Shown: piece after piece, positions 34,076 through 44,835 of the stretch
Position numbering within the stretch: the stretch's first letter is position 1
Layout: every line of letters begins with the position of its first letter
NCBI RefSeq assembly: GCF_902497995.1
Contig: NZ_CABVII010000002.1
Span: 186,001-250,000 of the forward strand
Direction: 5' to 3'
DNA length: 64,000 bases
DNA from: Pseudomonas fluorescens
GTDB lineage: Bacteria > Pseudomonadota > Gammaproteobacteria > Pseudomonadales > Pseudomonadaceae
The notes under the pieces: generated by a model
What the model was told of the DNA's origin: nothing
Seen by the model: the letters and a program-made list of their open reading frames with translations, nothing else
Databases searched by the model: none
Translations under genes and position numbers: made by a program

Positions 34076-37000
34076 ATGTCTGACCCTCTAATGGAAAAAA
34101 TTACAATTGATGAGCCTGGCGATCATGAGCAGGGCCGTCACTTCGATTTCATAAAAAGCACGATTCCCGAATGCCTTATCCAGGCGTCACCGCTACGGCG
34201 CAAGGTACTCAAGGCAACTAAACCCACCCTTCCACACTGGTATGAAAATAGTTCGACAGATCAGCGAAGTGTATTAAAGGCATTCATTGAAGCTGACTGT
34301 CATGCGCAAAATAAATGGGACAAGACGATTGCGGCCCTGGAAAGTGTCACCACTTATGCCAAGCCCCTGTTGATCAAGGCTTTGGCTGAGACGGGTATTG
34401 AACTGGATGTAGAAAAAACCTGGGTGCGACTTTATTATCCGATAGATTACAAGTTTTTCGGTATTCCGACCGGCGTGAGCACCGGTGATGTGCGCAGCAG
34501 AACCTTTTCGTTGCTGCAGGCTGCATTGCATAATTTCGAAAATGTCGAGGCCGGGGAGGGTTATTTTGACAGTGACTCTTCATTTATTACTGAACCCGAT
34601 GTGCAGGGGCAATTTGAAGTTCTGAATCTCGCCCTGAAGATACCGCAGTTCGTGACAATCTGCCGCAACCTGGATATCGGCGGTCAGTATGAGAAATACA
34701 TCAATGATTTTCTTAATGAGGGGGATGCCGCACATCAGCAGGCGTTAAGCCAGACGTTCATCGACAGTAAAAAAACCGCCATGAAGGCCGCCGCTTATGC
34801 AGCGCTCCTGAAAAGTGATATCGAACTCACACATTACGAAATGTTAGTCGAGCTGATCAATGAGCAGAACACCGTCAAGGATAAAAGCAGCCGACGAACG
34901 ATCAGCTACAGTCCGCTTCGGTTGATGGGGTACGAAATCGCCGAATGTGCGGTGTTCTTTCCAACCCACGCCAATCGTTACGACGGCAGTTATGTCATTG
35001 CCTATATTCCGGACGATCCCGAGCACGCGATTAAAAAATACGCCTCGTTCGCTGACTTCGAAGAGCAACTGACTCATCAGCTGATGTACCGCCCACCGGG
35101 CAGCAGAATCGATAGCGCCAAGGACGCACTCACCGACTATCAACGCTTCTTCAGCCGGTTCATCAGCGAAAAGGACCGGGGCCGTTTTTTTCTTCGGTTT
35201 ACCCAGAAGGTCCTGGACGCGCCGTCCGGCATTTACTGGAAAGACCAGGTGCGCGGTTACCTGAAGTACCTGAGTCCCGTTTCAAGACTGGTCGGTCCCA
35301 TAGAGGATCGGCACTGGCGGCGAGACCCTCGGGAGAATATCGATCTGCACGCCGAGCTGTCGCTGAATTTCCAGTGGGTCGGCATGGCTGGCATCTGGAC
35401 TGAAATGTTCGGTCAGAGATGTCGGCAAATGCGTGAGGATGCGCAGGTCCTTGCCGTTTCCACCGCCGCCGAGGATGCCATCACCCGCGAACGTCGGCTC
35501 TCCAATTTCCTGAATATCGGCATGTCTGTCGTCGGTATCGCCGCGTTCTTTGTGCCGCCGGTAGGCGCCGCCATGCTGTTGGTCACCGCGGATCAGTTGT
35601 TATTCGAGACCATCGAGGGAGTGCGGGAGTTGAGCCAGGGCGACAAGGAAGCGGGCTGGGCGCACATCACCGATGTGCTGGACAACCTGGCGACGATGGC
35701 GGCACTGGCGCCGGTGTTTCACTACACGGTTTCGCCATTTATCGAAGGCTTGAAGGCCGTCACCCTGCCCAGCGGCAAGACGCGGTTGTGGAAGCCCGAT
35801 CTCAAACCCTACGAGCGAAACGTCAAGTTGCCAGCAAACGCCAAACCCGACAATTTGGGACTGCATCGATATGCCGGTGAGGATATTTTGCCGCTGGAGG
35901 GCAAGCATTACGTGTTGAAAAAGGACCCGGACTCCGCAAAATACCGGATCCAGCACCCTACCAGGGAGGACGCCTATCAACCGGAGTTGAACCATAACGG
36001 CAGCGGGGCCTGGAATCACGAGATGGACACGCCCCTGGCGTGGTCGAAACACACGGTGTTAAGGCGTCTGGGACCCTCGATGGATGCCTTCACCGAGAGT
36101 GAACGCGAACACATGCTCAGGGTCAGCGGCATACATGAGGACGCGCTGCGTCGAATGCACGTCGAGAATGAGCCGACGCCGCCACTGCTGGCGGACACCA
36201 TCACGCGGTTTCAAGCCTATGCCGATGCCGGCGAAGTGGGGGCCCAGATTCGTCGCGGGCAACTGCAGAATGACCTTTGCGGTTATGCCGCTTCCTTGAT
36301 GGTCGAGCTCCCCGGATGGCCTCGTACCAAAGCGATAGAGGCGTTCGAGGGCCCTGGTTTTAGCGGTAACTCCGTTCAATATGGTGATATCGCCGCACCG
36401 GCTTCGGACGTCATCAGGGTCAGCCGAGCCGAGCTTATGGCGGGGCAATTGCCGGAGCGTGTGCTGTCTTCCCTCAGCGAGCAGCAAATCAAAAGTCTGG
36501 TCGGCCAACCTGTTGCGCCGCACCAGCGAGCCCAGACCTTGCAGGCTCGACTGGCCGACCATGCGGATCGGGCCAGAGTGCGGATATTCCAAAGTTTGTC
36601 CAAGGAGCGGGAGGGGCTGGGAAATTCCCGGACTCAGCTGGTCCAGCGTAGCTTTTCCTCGGTGTCGACCAGGCTCGCAACCGAACTGTTGGATGATGCG
36701 ACGCCCGACGAGCTGCGACAGATGAAAACCACCCGGCGCCTACCGTTGCGGTTGGCGCAAAAAGCTCGCCTGGCGCAGCAGGAGGTGCGCTTGTCGCGCG
36801 CTTATGAGGGGCTTTTCCTGGGGGCGCTGGCTGGGCCGGACACTGAAAGCCTGGTCCTGCATACGCTGGCAAAACGACTGGGCACGCCAGGCAATTTGCG
36901 CATCGAGGTCCGGGATGGCTCCTTCACCGCAGCGATACGAGCCAGCGTCGGCCCCGAAGATGCCCTTGAGCGCAAAGTGCTGGTTCGCAGCGGGGATGGG

Positions 37001-39325
37001 CAGTACGAAGCACGCGACGCCAGCGACAATCATTTACACGGAAGGGCTGACTTGTATGCCGCCCTTCAGCACGCCTTGCCGGATGCTCAACGTAGATCCC
37101 TGGGTTTGCCCCATGTGAGTCAGGGCGCCGATCTCGAGGCACTGATCCAGCAACACGCACTCGCGCGTGATGAACTGCGCTCGGTCCTGAATATGCAGGC
37201 GCAGCGTCAACCGTTCTTCAAGCCACTGACGCTGTTGCCCGACGGTCGGCGCGGCTACCCCTTGAGCGGTAGCCGTCAGAGTGCATGGGAGCAGCTTATC
37301 GAGGCGCGGATCAAAAAGCTCTACCCCGAGTTTACCCGTGAAGAGATCGATGAGTTCGTTGCGGCCCTGGATGCTCAAGACGGCTCGCCAGAGCGCAACA
37401 TGGCGCGGCTCGAGCGAGAGTACGAGGAACTGAATAACTGCCTGCAAGAGTGGTTGAGGGCGCCGAACGTGTATTCTGGCGCAAGAGGCAGCCCGCAGTA
37501 CAACAGGGAGTGGGGCGCGAGGATAAAAATCGCCAAAGCCCTCATGCAAGCCTGGCAAAGGACCGGACCAAAAGACTATGACGCCTACGGCAATTATTGC
37601 GGCCAGAGAATTTATCTGAGCGATACCTCGTTGCAGTACCAGCTACGCAGCTTGCCGGCGCTGGAAGCGAATTTCGATCATGTCACCCGGCTGGAATTGA
37701 TTCGTTCGCAATTCAGCAATAGGGTCGAGGGATTTCTTGGACATTTTCGCCAGCTTCGTGCCCTGGATCTCTCCAGTAACCAGCTGACCCGCCTTCCCGC
37801 AGCGATCAGCGACATGCCGCATCTGATTGAATTGCACTTGAGCAACAACCAGATCAGGTTGACCGGGCCAGCCGTCGAAAACATCAAGAACCTGACCCGG
37901 TTAAAAATCCTCGGGATGGAAAACAATCCCCTGGGCTTACCGCCCGATATCAGCCGAATGCCTGACTTGCACATAGTGAATTTATCGAAAACCGGCCTCG
38001 CCACCTGGCCTACCGGGACCTTTTCCCTGCCCCGACCCCGGCATTTCGATTTGCGACTGGTCGATAACCCCATTACCCGGATGCCGGTGGTGGCCCCGGG
38101 CTCTGTCCGGGCTGAAATAGTGGCGCGAACACTGATCAATCGCGATCCGCAATGGCTTTCGTCAGAAAATCTCACAACGCTTAGAACCTATATTGAATCG
38201 GTAGGTCTCGATCCTGACCGGCGATCCCCCAATTCGGTAATCTCTGACAGCAGTTTCTGGATCGAGGCGTTGCCGGCGGAGCAACGAGCGACTCCGCAAC
38301 TGCGGGCGTTGAAACGTGATCTCTGGGGGGCGGTGGCGGACGAGTTCGGCTCCGAGGCATTTTTTGCTGAAATCCAAAAACTGGCCAGTTCCGCGGACGC
38401 TTCTCCCGTATATAGAGCCGAGCTTGCCGGCAAGGTCTGGCGAATGCTGGAAGCGGCGACTGAAAGCGCCGAACTGCGTGAGAAGCTCTTCATGGATGCA
38501 TTCGCGCCCTCCACCTGTGTCGATTCCAGCGCGCAGGTTTTTAACGCCATGGGCATCGAGGTAATGGTTCATGAGGCCTACGGCCTTGTCAGCAAGGGTT
38601 TGGTCGAATCGGAGCTGGTGAGTCTGGCCAGAGGCAAGTCCCGTCTGGATGAACTGGGCAAGATCGCCCAAGCGAGAGTCAAGGAGCTGCTGGAGCAAGG
38701 CCGGAAATTTCCTGAGTATGATCTCAACGGCGACCCGATCATTCAGATGGATGAGGAGGGGAACTATGTCAGGTCAATCGATGCAGTGGAAATTCATCTT
38801 GCCTATGTCACCAAGCTGGCCGAGCGCCTGGATTTGCCCTGGCAGTCACGCAGCATGAAGGTTGACGAGCCGGATGTTACGCTGCCGATGATAGAGGCCG
38901 CCTACAAGCGGGTACTCGCGCTTGAGGAAGGAGATCTTCTGAGAGATTCAATTATCGAGCAGGATTTCTGGAGCAGGTATATCCAGGGTGAGGGTGTCAA
39001 CCGCAAAGCGTTCAACAGCTTCCGGCGCAGAATCGACGCTGTGTTAGACCTGCAAGTCGCACAAACACAATGGACGCAAACCACCGATCCATCAGCGCGT
39101 ACCGGACTGCGCGAAAAGATCGTGACACTCGCGACACTGCTTGGCAAACAGCCGGACGATGTTGCTCCAGGTCGGGTGATGACTGATGATGAGTACAGCT
39201 CGGAGCTTGTTTTGATCGATACCGAAAAGAGCGACCTGCTGAAGAAACTGACCCGGGAAGCAATGGATAGCGCCAAGCTTCAACGCGTCGAAATTCCCTT
39301 TACGGTGCAGTCGGATAACCGGTGA
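34076..39325 (+). CDS. Very large LRR protein with NEL-type E3 ubiquitin ligase domain and dermonecrotic-toxin-like N half
   Basis: This 1749-residue protein has no signal peptide. The first ~600 residues resemble the dermonecrotic-toxin domain found in many Pseudomonas giants, ending in a hydrophobic hairpin at about 475-515 (LNIGMSVVGIAAFFVPPVGA). Leucine-rich repeats fill about 1195-1340 (LRALDLSSNQLTRLPAAISD, LIELHLSNNQIRLTGPAVEN). The C terminus is a NEL domain like those of IpaH/SspH ligases, with the catalytic CxD at Cys1481-Asp1483 (APSTCVDSSAQVF). NEL ligases attach host ubiquitin and are injected into eukaryotic cells; here the secretion route is unknown and no secretion or immunity genes are adjacent. 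The ribosome site is weak and the upstream 150 bases are AT-rich. Confidence 0.85.
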   Translation: MSDPLMEKITIDEPGDHEQGRHFDFIKSTIPECLIQASPLRRKVLKATKPTLPHWYENSSTDQRSVLKAFIEADCHAQNKWDKTIAALESVTTYAKPLLIKALAETGIELDVEKTWVRLYYPIDYKFFGIPTGVSTGDVRSRTFSLLQAALHNFENVEAGEGYFDSDSSFITEPDVQGQFEVLNLALKIPQFVTICRNLDIGGQYEKYINDFLNEGDAAHQQALSQTFIDSKKTAMKAAAYAALLKSDIELTHYEMLVELINEQNTVKDKSSRRTISYSPLRLMGYEIAECAVFFPTHANRYDGSYVIAYIPDDPEHAIKKYASFADFEEQLTHQLMYRPPGSRIDSAKDALTDYQRFFSRFISEKDRGRFFLRFTQKVLDAPSGIYWKDQVRGYLKYLSPVSRLVGPIEDRHWRRDPRENIDLHAELSLNFQWVGMAGIWTEMFGQRCRQMREDAQVLAVSTAAEDAITRERRLSNFLNIGMSVVGIAAFFVPPVGAAMLLVTADQLLFETIEGVRELSQGDKEAGWAHITDVLDNLATMAALAPVFHYTVSPFIEGLKAVTLPSGKTRLWKPDLKPYERNVKLPANAKPDNLGLHRYAGEDILPLEGKHYVLKKDPDSAKYRIQHPTREDAYQPELNHNGSGAWNHEMDTPLAWSKHTVLRRLGPSMDAFTESEREHMLRVSGIHEDALRRMHVENEPTPPLLADTITRFQAYADAGEVGAQIRRGQLQNDLCGYAASLMVELPGWPRTKAIEAFEGPGFSGNSVQYGDIAAPASDVIRVSRAELMAGQLPERVLSSLSEQQIKSLVGQPVAPHQRAQTLQARLADHADRARVRIFQSLSKEREGLGNSRTQLVQRSFSSVSTRLATELLDDATPDELRQMKTTRRLPLRLAQKARLAQQEVRLSRAYEGLFLGALAGPDTESLVLHTLAKRLGTPGNLRIEVRDGSFTAAIRASVGPEDALERKVLVRSGDGQYEARDASDNHLHGRADLYAALQHALPDAQRRSLGLPHVSQGADLEALIQQHALARDELRSVLNMQAQRQPFFKPLTLLPDGRRGYPLSGSRQSAWEQLIEARIKKLYPEFTREEIDEFVAALDAQDGSPERNMARLEREYEELNNCLQEWLRAPNVYSGARGSPQYNREWGARIKIAKALMQAWQRTGPKDYDAYGNYCGQRIYLSDTSLQYQLRSLPALEANFDHVTRLELIRSQFSNRVEGFLGHFRQLRALDLSSNQLTRLPAAISDMPHLIELHLSNNQIRLTGPAVENIKNLTRLKILGMENNPLGLPPDISRMPDLHIVNLSKTGLATWPTGTFSLPRPRHFDLRLVDNPITRMPVVAPGSVRAEIVARTLINRDPQWLSSENLTTLRTYIESVGLDPDRRSPNSVISDSSFWIEALPAEQRATPQLRALKRDLWGAVADEFGSEAFFAEIQKLASSADASPVYRAELAGKVWRMLEAATESAELREKLFMDAFAPSTCVDSSAQVFNAMGIEVMVHEAYGLVSKGLVESELVSLARGKSRLDELGKIAQARVKELLEQGRKFPEYDLNGDPIIQMDEEGNYVRSIDAVEIHLAYVTKLAERLDLPWQSRSMKVDEPDVTLPMIEAAYKRVLALEEGDLLRDSIIEQDFWSRYIQGEGVNRKAFNSFRRRIDAVLDLQVAQTQWTQTTDPSARTGLREKIVTLATLLGKQPDDVAPGRVMTDDEYSSELVLIDTEKSDLLKKLTREAMDSAKLQRVEIPFTVQSDNR

Positions 39326-39340
39326 ACTGTCGTTGAATCC

Positions 39341-39374
39341 AAGGCCTGGGGGCGATTTTGCGCTCAGGCCTTTT
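39341..39374 (+). terminator. Terminator after the NEL-type gene
   Basis: AAGGCCTG pairs with CAGGCCTT, with an inner GGCG/CGCT stem, and is followed by TTTT. It lies between the convergent toxin-like gene and ureC. Confidence 0.6.
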
Positions 39375-39387
39375 CATGTTCGGCCAT

Positions 39388-41088
39388 TCAGAACAGAAAA
39401 TATCGCTGCGCCATCGGCAGCACATCCGCCGGTTCGCACCACAACAACTCACCATCGGCCTTGACTTGATAGGTCTGCGGATCGACGTCGATTTTCGGCA
39501 GGTAGTCGTTGTGAATCAGGTCGGTTTTTTGCACGTCCCGACAGCCTTTGACCACGGCGATTTTCTTCTTCAGGCCCAAGGCTTCCGGCAAGCCTGCCTC
39601 CTGCGCTGCCTGGCTGATAAACGTCAGGCTGGTGGCGTGCAGCGAGCCGCCGTAACTGGCGAACATCGGGCGGTAGTGCACCGGTTGTGGTGTCGGGATC
39701 GAGGCGTTGGCGTCGCCCATCAGGCTGGCCGCAATGGCACCGCCTTTGAGAATCAGCGTCGGTTTGACACCGAAAAATGCCGGGCGCCACAGTACCAGGT
39801 CCGCCCATTTACCGACTTCCACCGAACCCACTTCATGGCTGATGCCATGGGTGATCGCCGGGTTGATGGTGTACTTGGCGATGTAGCGTTTGGCGCGGAA
39901 GTTGTCGTTGCCTGCACCGTCGCCCGTCAGCGCGCCCCGCTGTTTTTTCATCTTGTCCGCGGTCTGCCAGGTGCGGGTGATGACTTCGCCGACCCGGCCC
40001 ATGGCCTGGCTGTCGGAGCTGATCATCGAGAACGCGCCGAGGTCGTGCAGGATGTCTTCGGCGGCGATGGTCTCGCGGCGAATGCGGCTTTCGGCGAAGG
40101 CCACGTCCTCGGCGATGCTCGGGTCCAGGTGGTGGCAGACCATCAGCATGTCGAGGTGTTCGTCGATGGTGTTGCGGGTGAATGGCCGGGTCGGGTTGGT
40201 GGAGCTGGGCAGTACGTTGGGGAAGCCGCAGGCCTTGATGATGTCCGGCGCATGACCGCCGCCCGCGCCTTCGGTGTGGTAGGTGTGGATGGTGCGGCCC
40301 TTGAACGCGGCGAGGGTGGTTTCGACGAAGCCCGATTCGTTGAGAGTGTCGGTGTGGATCGCCACTTGCACGTCGTATTGATCGGCGACGTTCAGGCAGT
40401 TGTCGATGCTCGCCGGCGTGGTGCCCCAATCCTCATGCAACTTGAGGCCGATGGCGCCAGCCTTGACCTGTTCGATCAAGGGCTCGGGCAGGCTGGCGTT
40501 ACCCTTGCCGGTGAAACCGATGTTCATCGCAAACGCGTCGGCCGCCTGGAGCATCCGTGCCAGGTGCCACGGTCCGGAGGTGCAGGTAGTGGCATTGGTC
40601 CCGGTGGCGGGGCCGGTGCCGCCGCCGATCATGGTGGTGACGCCACTCATCAGCGCTTCTTCGATCTGCTGCGGGCAGATGAAGTGGATATGGGTGTCGA
40701 TGCCGCCGGCGGTAAGGATCATGCCTTCGCCGGCGATCACTTCGGTGCTGGCGCCGACCGCGATGGTGACGTTGGGCTGGATGTCCGGGTTGCCGGCTTT
40801 GCCGATGGCGGCAATGCGCCCGTCCTTGAGGCCGACGTCGGCCTTGACGATGCCCCAGTGGTCGATGATCAGCGCGTTGGTGATCAGGGTGTCGACCACT
40901 TCGGCGGCCAGTAACTGGCTTTGGCCCTGGCCGTCGCGGATGACTTTGCCGCCGCCGAATTTCACTTCTTCGCCGTAGGTGGTGAAGTCCTTTTCCACTT
41001 CGATCCACAGCTCGGTGTCGGCCAGACGGACCTTGTCACCGACGGTGGGGCCGAACATGTCGGCGTAGGCTTGTCTTGAGATTTTCAT
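39388..41088 (-). CDS. ureC: Urease alpha subunit
   Basis: This 566-residue catalytic subunit hydrolyses urea to ammonia and carbamate. All nickel-site residues are visible: His-x-His in [14 protein letters not shown], the Lys that is carbamylated in [12 protein letters not shown], His in [13 protein letters not shown], His in [19 protein letters not shown], the flap His in LMVCHHLDP and the Asp in [18 protein letters not shown] 41088 gives [18 protein letters not shown]. It is the last gene of ureD-A-GNAT-GNAT-B-C and is separated from ureB by a long REPIN. Confidence 0.98.
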   Translation of the reverse strand: MKISRQAYADMFGPTVGDKVRLADTELWIEVEKDFTTYGEEVKFGGGKVIRDGQGQSQLLAAEVVDTLITNALIIDHWGIVKADVGLKDGRIAAIGKAGNPDIQPNVTIAVGASTEVIAGEGMILTAGGIDTHIHFICPQQIEEALMSGVTTMIGGGTGPATGTNATTCTSGPWHLARMLQAADAFAMNIGFTGKGNASLPEPLIEQVKAGAIGLKLHEDWGTTPASIDNCLNVADQYDVQVAIHTDTLNESGFVETTLAAFKGRTIHTYHTEGAGGGHAPDIIKACGFPNVLPSSTNPTRPFTRNTIDEHLDMLMVCHHLDPSIAEDVAFAESRIRRETIAAEDILHDLGAFSMISSDSQAMGRVGEVITRTWQTADKMKKQRGALTGDGAGNDNFRAKRYIAKYTINPAITHGISHEVGSVEVGKWADLVLWRPAFFGVKPTLILKGGAIAASLMGDANASIPTPQPVHYRPMFASYGGSLHATSLTFISQAAQEAGLPEALGLKKKIAVVKGCRDVQKTDLIHNDYLPKIDVDPQTYQVKADGELLWCEPADVLPMAQRYFLF

Positions 41089-41125
41089 GCGCTTGCCTTG
41101 GGATTCAATTGGATGTGAAATCGCA

Positions 41126-41244
41126 TTCGCGGGCAAGTCGGATCGCCGCACCGCTCGCTCCTACAGGATTTAGGTCGGTCGCCGGTATGGGGACGACGCC
41201 AAACTGTAGGAGCGAGCGGTGCGGCGATCCGACTTGCCCGCGAA
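41126..41244. repeat. REPIN with 41-bp perfect arms between ureB and ureC
   Basis: The left arm 41126-41166 (TTCGCGGGCAAGTCGGATCG...) and right arm 41204-41244 are exact complements, with a 37-base loop. The arms contain an extra GATCGCCGCACC compared with other copies, extending the stem. Confidence 0.92.
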
Positions 41245-41269
41245 GGGGCCGGTGTGGACAACCCATTAC

Positions 41270-41574
41270 TTACAGGTCACCCATGATCCTGCCGGCAAAC
41301 CCGAACACCCGGCGATGCCCGGCCAGGTCGACCAGCTCGACCTCGCGGCTCTGCCCCGGTTCGAAACGCACGGCGGTGCCGGCGGGGATATTCAGGCGCA
41401 TGCCGCGGCTGGCGGCGCGGTCGAAGGTCAGGGCGTCGTTGGTTTCGAAAAAATGGTAATGCGAGCCGACCTGGATCGGCCGGTCACCGCTGTTGGCCAC
41501 CTTCAGGCTGAGCGTGCGGCGGCCGACGTTGAGTTCGATGTCGCCGGGCTGGATCTGGTATTCACCGGGAATCA

Positions 41575-41575
<1 letters not shown>
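41270..41575 (-). CDS. ureB: Urease beta subunit
   Basis: This 101-residue subunit is recognised by [33 protein letters not shown] and [20 protein letters not shown]. It packs on UreC in the (UreABC)3 complex. The ATG overlaps the stop of the upstream acetyltransferase gene by a single base or so; a TTG one codon earlier is also possible. Confidence 0.97.
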
Positions 41576-42114
<539 letters not shown>

Positions 42115-42648
42115 TTACTCCTTGTTGGCGGCAGGCGGTTCTGCCCCAGGATTGAGGGTCAGCTGCATGAAGGTCAGGTCCAGCCAGCGACCGAACTTGG
42201 TCCCCACCTGGGGCATCTGCCCGTTGGTCACGAAACCGGCTCGTTCGTGTAAACGAATTGACGCGGCGTTTCCGCTTTCGATGGCGGCAACCATCACATG
42301 CTTGTCGCAGCCTTTGGCGCGCTCGATCAGCGCAGCCATCAATTGTGGGCCCAGGCCATTGCCGCGCTGATCGCTGCGTACATAGACGGAGTGCTCGACG
42401 GTGTGGCGGAATCCATCGAACGGCCGCCAGTCACCGAATGACGCGTAGCCCAGCACTGTGTGATCGCTGTCGACGATCACCAGAATCGGATAACCCTGGG
42501 CTTGCCGGGCTCTGAACCAGGCCTGGCGGTTGCCCAGGTCCACGACCTTCTCGTTCCAGATCGCCGTGGTATTGAGTACGGCATCGTTGTAGATATCGCG
42601 GATCGCCGGCAGATCGGCCTGCACTGCATCGCGGATGTGATAAGTCAT
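42115..42648 (-). CDS. Phosphinothricin/methionine-sulfoximine type N-acetyltransferase
   Basis: This 177-residue GNAT protein belongs to the PAT/Bar group: IRDAVQADLPAIRDIYNDAV, NTTAIWNEKVVDLGNRQAWF, SVYVRSDQRGNGLGPQLMAA (acetyl-CoA loop) and NAASIRLHERAGFVTNGQMP. Pseudomonas members acetylate methionine sulfoximine and sulfone, which are glutamine-synthetase inhibitors, a role that fits a nitrogen operon. A similar gene lies between ureA and ureB in P. aeruginosa. Confidence 0.88.
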   Translation of the reverse strand: MTYHIRDAVQADLPAIRDIYNDAVLNTTAIWNEKVVDLGNRQAWFRARQAQGYPILVIVDSDHTVLGYASFGDWRPFDGFRHTVEHSVYVRSDQRGNGLGPQLMAALIERAKGCDKHVMVAAIESGNAASIRLHERAGFVTNGQMPQVGTKFGRWLDLTFMQLTLNPGAEPPAANKE

Positions 42649-42657
42649 GGCGCGGCC

Positions 42658-42960
42658 TCAGGCGATCGGTTGGTGAACGGTGACCAGTTTGGTGCCGTCG
42701 GGGAACGTCGCCTCGACCTGGATCTCCGGGATCATTTCCGCGATGCCTTCCATCACTTGTTCGCGGCTGAGCAGGGTGGTGCCGAAGTGCATCAGATCGG
42801 CCACGGTCTGGCCGTCACGGGCGCCTTCGAGCAACGCCGCGGAGATGTAGGCCATGGCTTCCGGGTAGTTGAGTTTCACGCCGCGAGCCAAACGCCGCTC
42901 GGCCACGAGGCCGGCGGTGAAAATCAGCAGCTTGTCTTTTTCGCGTGGGGTCAGGTCCAT
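42658..42960 (-). CDS. ureA: Urease gamma subunit
   Basis: This 100-residue subunit starts [20 protein letters not shown] and shows [20 protein letters not shown] and [20 protein letters not shown]. It follows ureD across a REPIN-containing gap of 146 bases and is followed by the two acetyltransferase genes. Confidence 0.97.
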   Translation of the reverse strand: MDLTPREKDKLLIFTAGLVAERRLARGVKLNYPEAMAYISAALLEGARDGQTVADLMHFGTTLLSREQVMEGIAEMIPEIQVEATFPDGTKLVTVHQPIA

Positions 42961-43020
42961 CGTTTGGAATCCATAATCGGCAGTTTAAAAGGTGTTCGAA
43001 CGGTGCATTCGGGGTTCCTT

Positions 43021-43096
43021 TGTAGGAGCGAGGCTTGCCCGCGAAGGGGGCCTCAAGGCCGCCAACAGCTTCGCGGGCAAGCCTCGCTCCTACAGG
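43021..43096. repeat. REPIN between ureD and ureA
   Basis: TGTAGGAGCGAGGCTTGCCC...GAAG and its perfect complement CTTCGCGGGCAAGCCTCGCT...TACA flank a short loop. Confidence 0.9.
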
Positions 43097-43106
43097 GGAT
43101 CGGTGT

Positions 43107-43946
43107 TCAGGTGCTCCATATTCGTGGTGGGACGGCTTCTCGGCCGAGCAACGCAGGCCTGAGCAACCGCCACAAATCAATCAACCACCCCCGCGCCAAC
43201 AGCGCCTCACTGGCCAGGCATCGTGCAACGAGAAGCCCTGGCAACTGGGTCAGATCCCCCCGCACCTCATTGGGCAGCGAACGGCACCGCTCCAGCAATT
43301 GGCTATCGATGTCGCCGGTCACCAGCAGGGTCGCAAACACCGGCTGCCCATCCAGCCCAATGGGCGAATCGAGCAATCCATCCCCGCCGACAATGCGCTG
43401 ACGTTCGTGCCAGAGCAACCGGCCGTCGCGACGGATATCGAGTTGCGCCTGAAAATGCCCGAAGTCGAAGCGCTCGCCGCTGGCCGGTCGCCCCAGCGCG
43501 ACCACGTCCCAGTAAAACAACCGGGCATCGCCTTCAAGCTCGACGCAGGTGCTGAGTTCGGCCTGCGCAGCGCTGAAAATGATGGTCTCCTGCGGCAACC
43601 ATTCCAGTGTCGCACCGCTCGCCACTTTCAAGGCCAGCTGCTGATAAGCGGGTCCGGCCGCGCGATACCATTTGGCCGCGCCAGGACTGGTGATTTGTGC
43701 CCAGGCATCGCGGCCGACGCTGGCCGAAATGTCCAGACGGTCACCGCCGGCGATCCCGCCCGGCGGGTGGACGATGATGTGCTGGCAGACGTGCGGTCCT
43801 TCGGCATACAGATGCTTCTGCACCCGCAGCGGGCCTTTGTGCCGACGCTGAACCGGGCGCGTGCTGTCGCCGAATCGGGCGTAGCCCAGTTCCAGCTCGG
43901 CGTGCCAGCTCGGGGTAAACGGGGCAGTGGGGGCAGGTAAAGTCAT
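43107..43946 (-). CDS. ureD: Urease accessory protein UreD
   Basis: This 279-residue accessory protein binds apo-urease and, with UreF and UreG, inserts nickel. Recognisable parts are the start [49 protein letters not shown] and [18 protein letters not shown]. It is the first gene of the structural operon, 69 bases after urtE, and may be partly read from the urt promoter since no sigma-54 element stands directly before it. Confidence 0.95.
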   Translation of the reverse strand: MTLPAPTAPFTPSWHAELELGYARFGDSTRPVQRRHKGPLRVQKHLYAEGPHVCQHIIVHPPGGIAGGDRLDISASVGRDAWAQITSPGAAKWYRAAGPAYQQLALKVASGATLEWLPQETIIFSAAQAELSTCVELEGDARLFYWDVVALGRPASGERFDFGHFQAQLDIRRDGRLLWHERQRIVGGDGLLDSPIGLDGQPVFATLLVTGDIDSQLLERCRSLPNEVRGDLTQLPGLLVARCLASEALLARGWLIDLWRLLRPALLGREAVPPRIWST

Positions 43947-43986
43947 GGTTTCCAGTTATCGTCAGGACGCTGCAGATTAGATCGAT

Positions 43987-44025
43987 GCCTCATATCGAAG
44001 CCTCATATCGTAGCCTTATATTGTG
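43987..44025. repeat. Three tandem 13-mers across the urtE stop
   Basis: GCCTCATATCGAA, GCCTCATATCGTA and GCCTTATATTGTG follow each other directly; the third contains the urtE stop (complement of TTA at 44016). The first two differ by one base. Confidence 0.7.
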
Positions 44026-44714
44026 ACGAGGCCCCGCACACCCTCAGCTTCCATATTTTCTCCACGGCCCTGCTGCACGATCTCGCCCCGGGACATCACC
44101 AGGTACTGATCCGCCAGCTCGGCGGCAAAGTCGTAGAACTGCTCCACCAGTAGAATCGCCATGTCACCACGGGCTGCAAGTTTCTTGATGACGGCACCGA
44201 TCTCCTTGATCACCGAGGGCTGAATGCCTTCGGTGGGCTCGTCGAGAATCAGCAACCGTGGACGGCTGGCCAACGCCCGGCCAATCGCCAGTTGCTGCTG
44301 CTGGCCCCCGGACAAGTCACCGCCGCGCCGTTGCTTCATCTGTAGCAGTACCGGAAAAAGTTCGTAGATAAATGCCGGGACTTCCTTTGCTTCGGAACCG
44401 GGAAATCGCGAAAGGCCCATCAGCAGATTCTCTTCCACGGTCAGTCGGCCGAAGATTTCCCGACCCTGAGGTACATAAGCGATCCCCGCGTGAACCCGCT
44501 GGTGCGGCTTGAACGTGGTGATCGGTTTGCCTTCCCAGTTCACCGCGCCTTCCTTGGCCGGCAACAGGCCCATCAGGCACTTGAGCAGGGTGGTCTTGCC
44601 GACGCCGTTGCGCCCCAGCAGGCACGTGACCTCACCGACCTTCACCTCAAACGTCAGGCCCCGCAGGATGTGGCTACCGCCATAGTACTGGTGCAGCTTG
44701 TCGACTTGCAGCAT
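44016..44714 (-). CDS. urtE: Urea ABC transporter ATPase UrtE
   Basis: This 232-residue ATPase has Walker A GRNGVGKTT, YVPQGREIFGRLTVEENLL, the signature LSGGQQQQLAIGRAL and Walker B LLILDEPTEGIQPS. The GxxxIQPSVI... pattern after Walker B is typical of UrtE. Last gene of urtABCDE; a REPIN separates it from urtD. Confidence 0.95.
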   Translation of the reverse strand: MLQVDKLHQYYGGSHILRGLTFEVKVGEVTCLLGRNGVGKTTLLKCLMGLLPAKEGAVNWEGKPITTFKPHQRVHAGIAYVPQGREIFGRLTVEENLLMGLSRFPGSEAKEVPAFIYELFPVLLQMKQRRGGDLSGGQQQQLAIGRALASRPRLLILDEPTEGIQPSVIKEIGAVIKKLAARGDMAILLVEQFYDFAAELADQYLVMSRGEIVQQGRGENMEAEGVRGLVTI

Positions 44715-44735
44715 GTCAAATTCTCCTCAATCCCT

Positions 44736-44824
44736 TGTAGGAGCGAGGCTTGCCCGCTAAGGGAACGCCGCGGTGCAACTGTTAGACCGCGTTATCGTTC
44801 TTCGCGGGCAAGCCTCGCTCCTAC
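44736..44824. repeat. REPIN between urtD and urtE
   Basis: TGTAGGAGCGAGGCTTGCCC and GGGCAAGCCTCGCTCCTAC face each other across about 50 bases. Confidence 0.85.
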
Positions 44825-44835
44825 GGGAGCAAAAA

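Noticed and set aside
39358..40914. 518-codon open frame on the plus strand opposite ureC
   Set aside because: Antisense shadow of the strongly conserved ureC; no domain or ribosome site.
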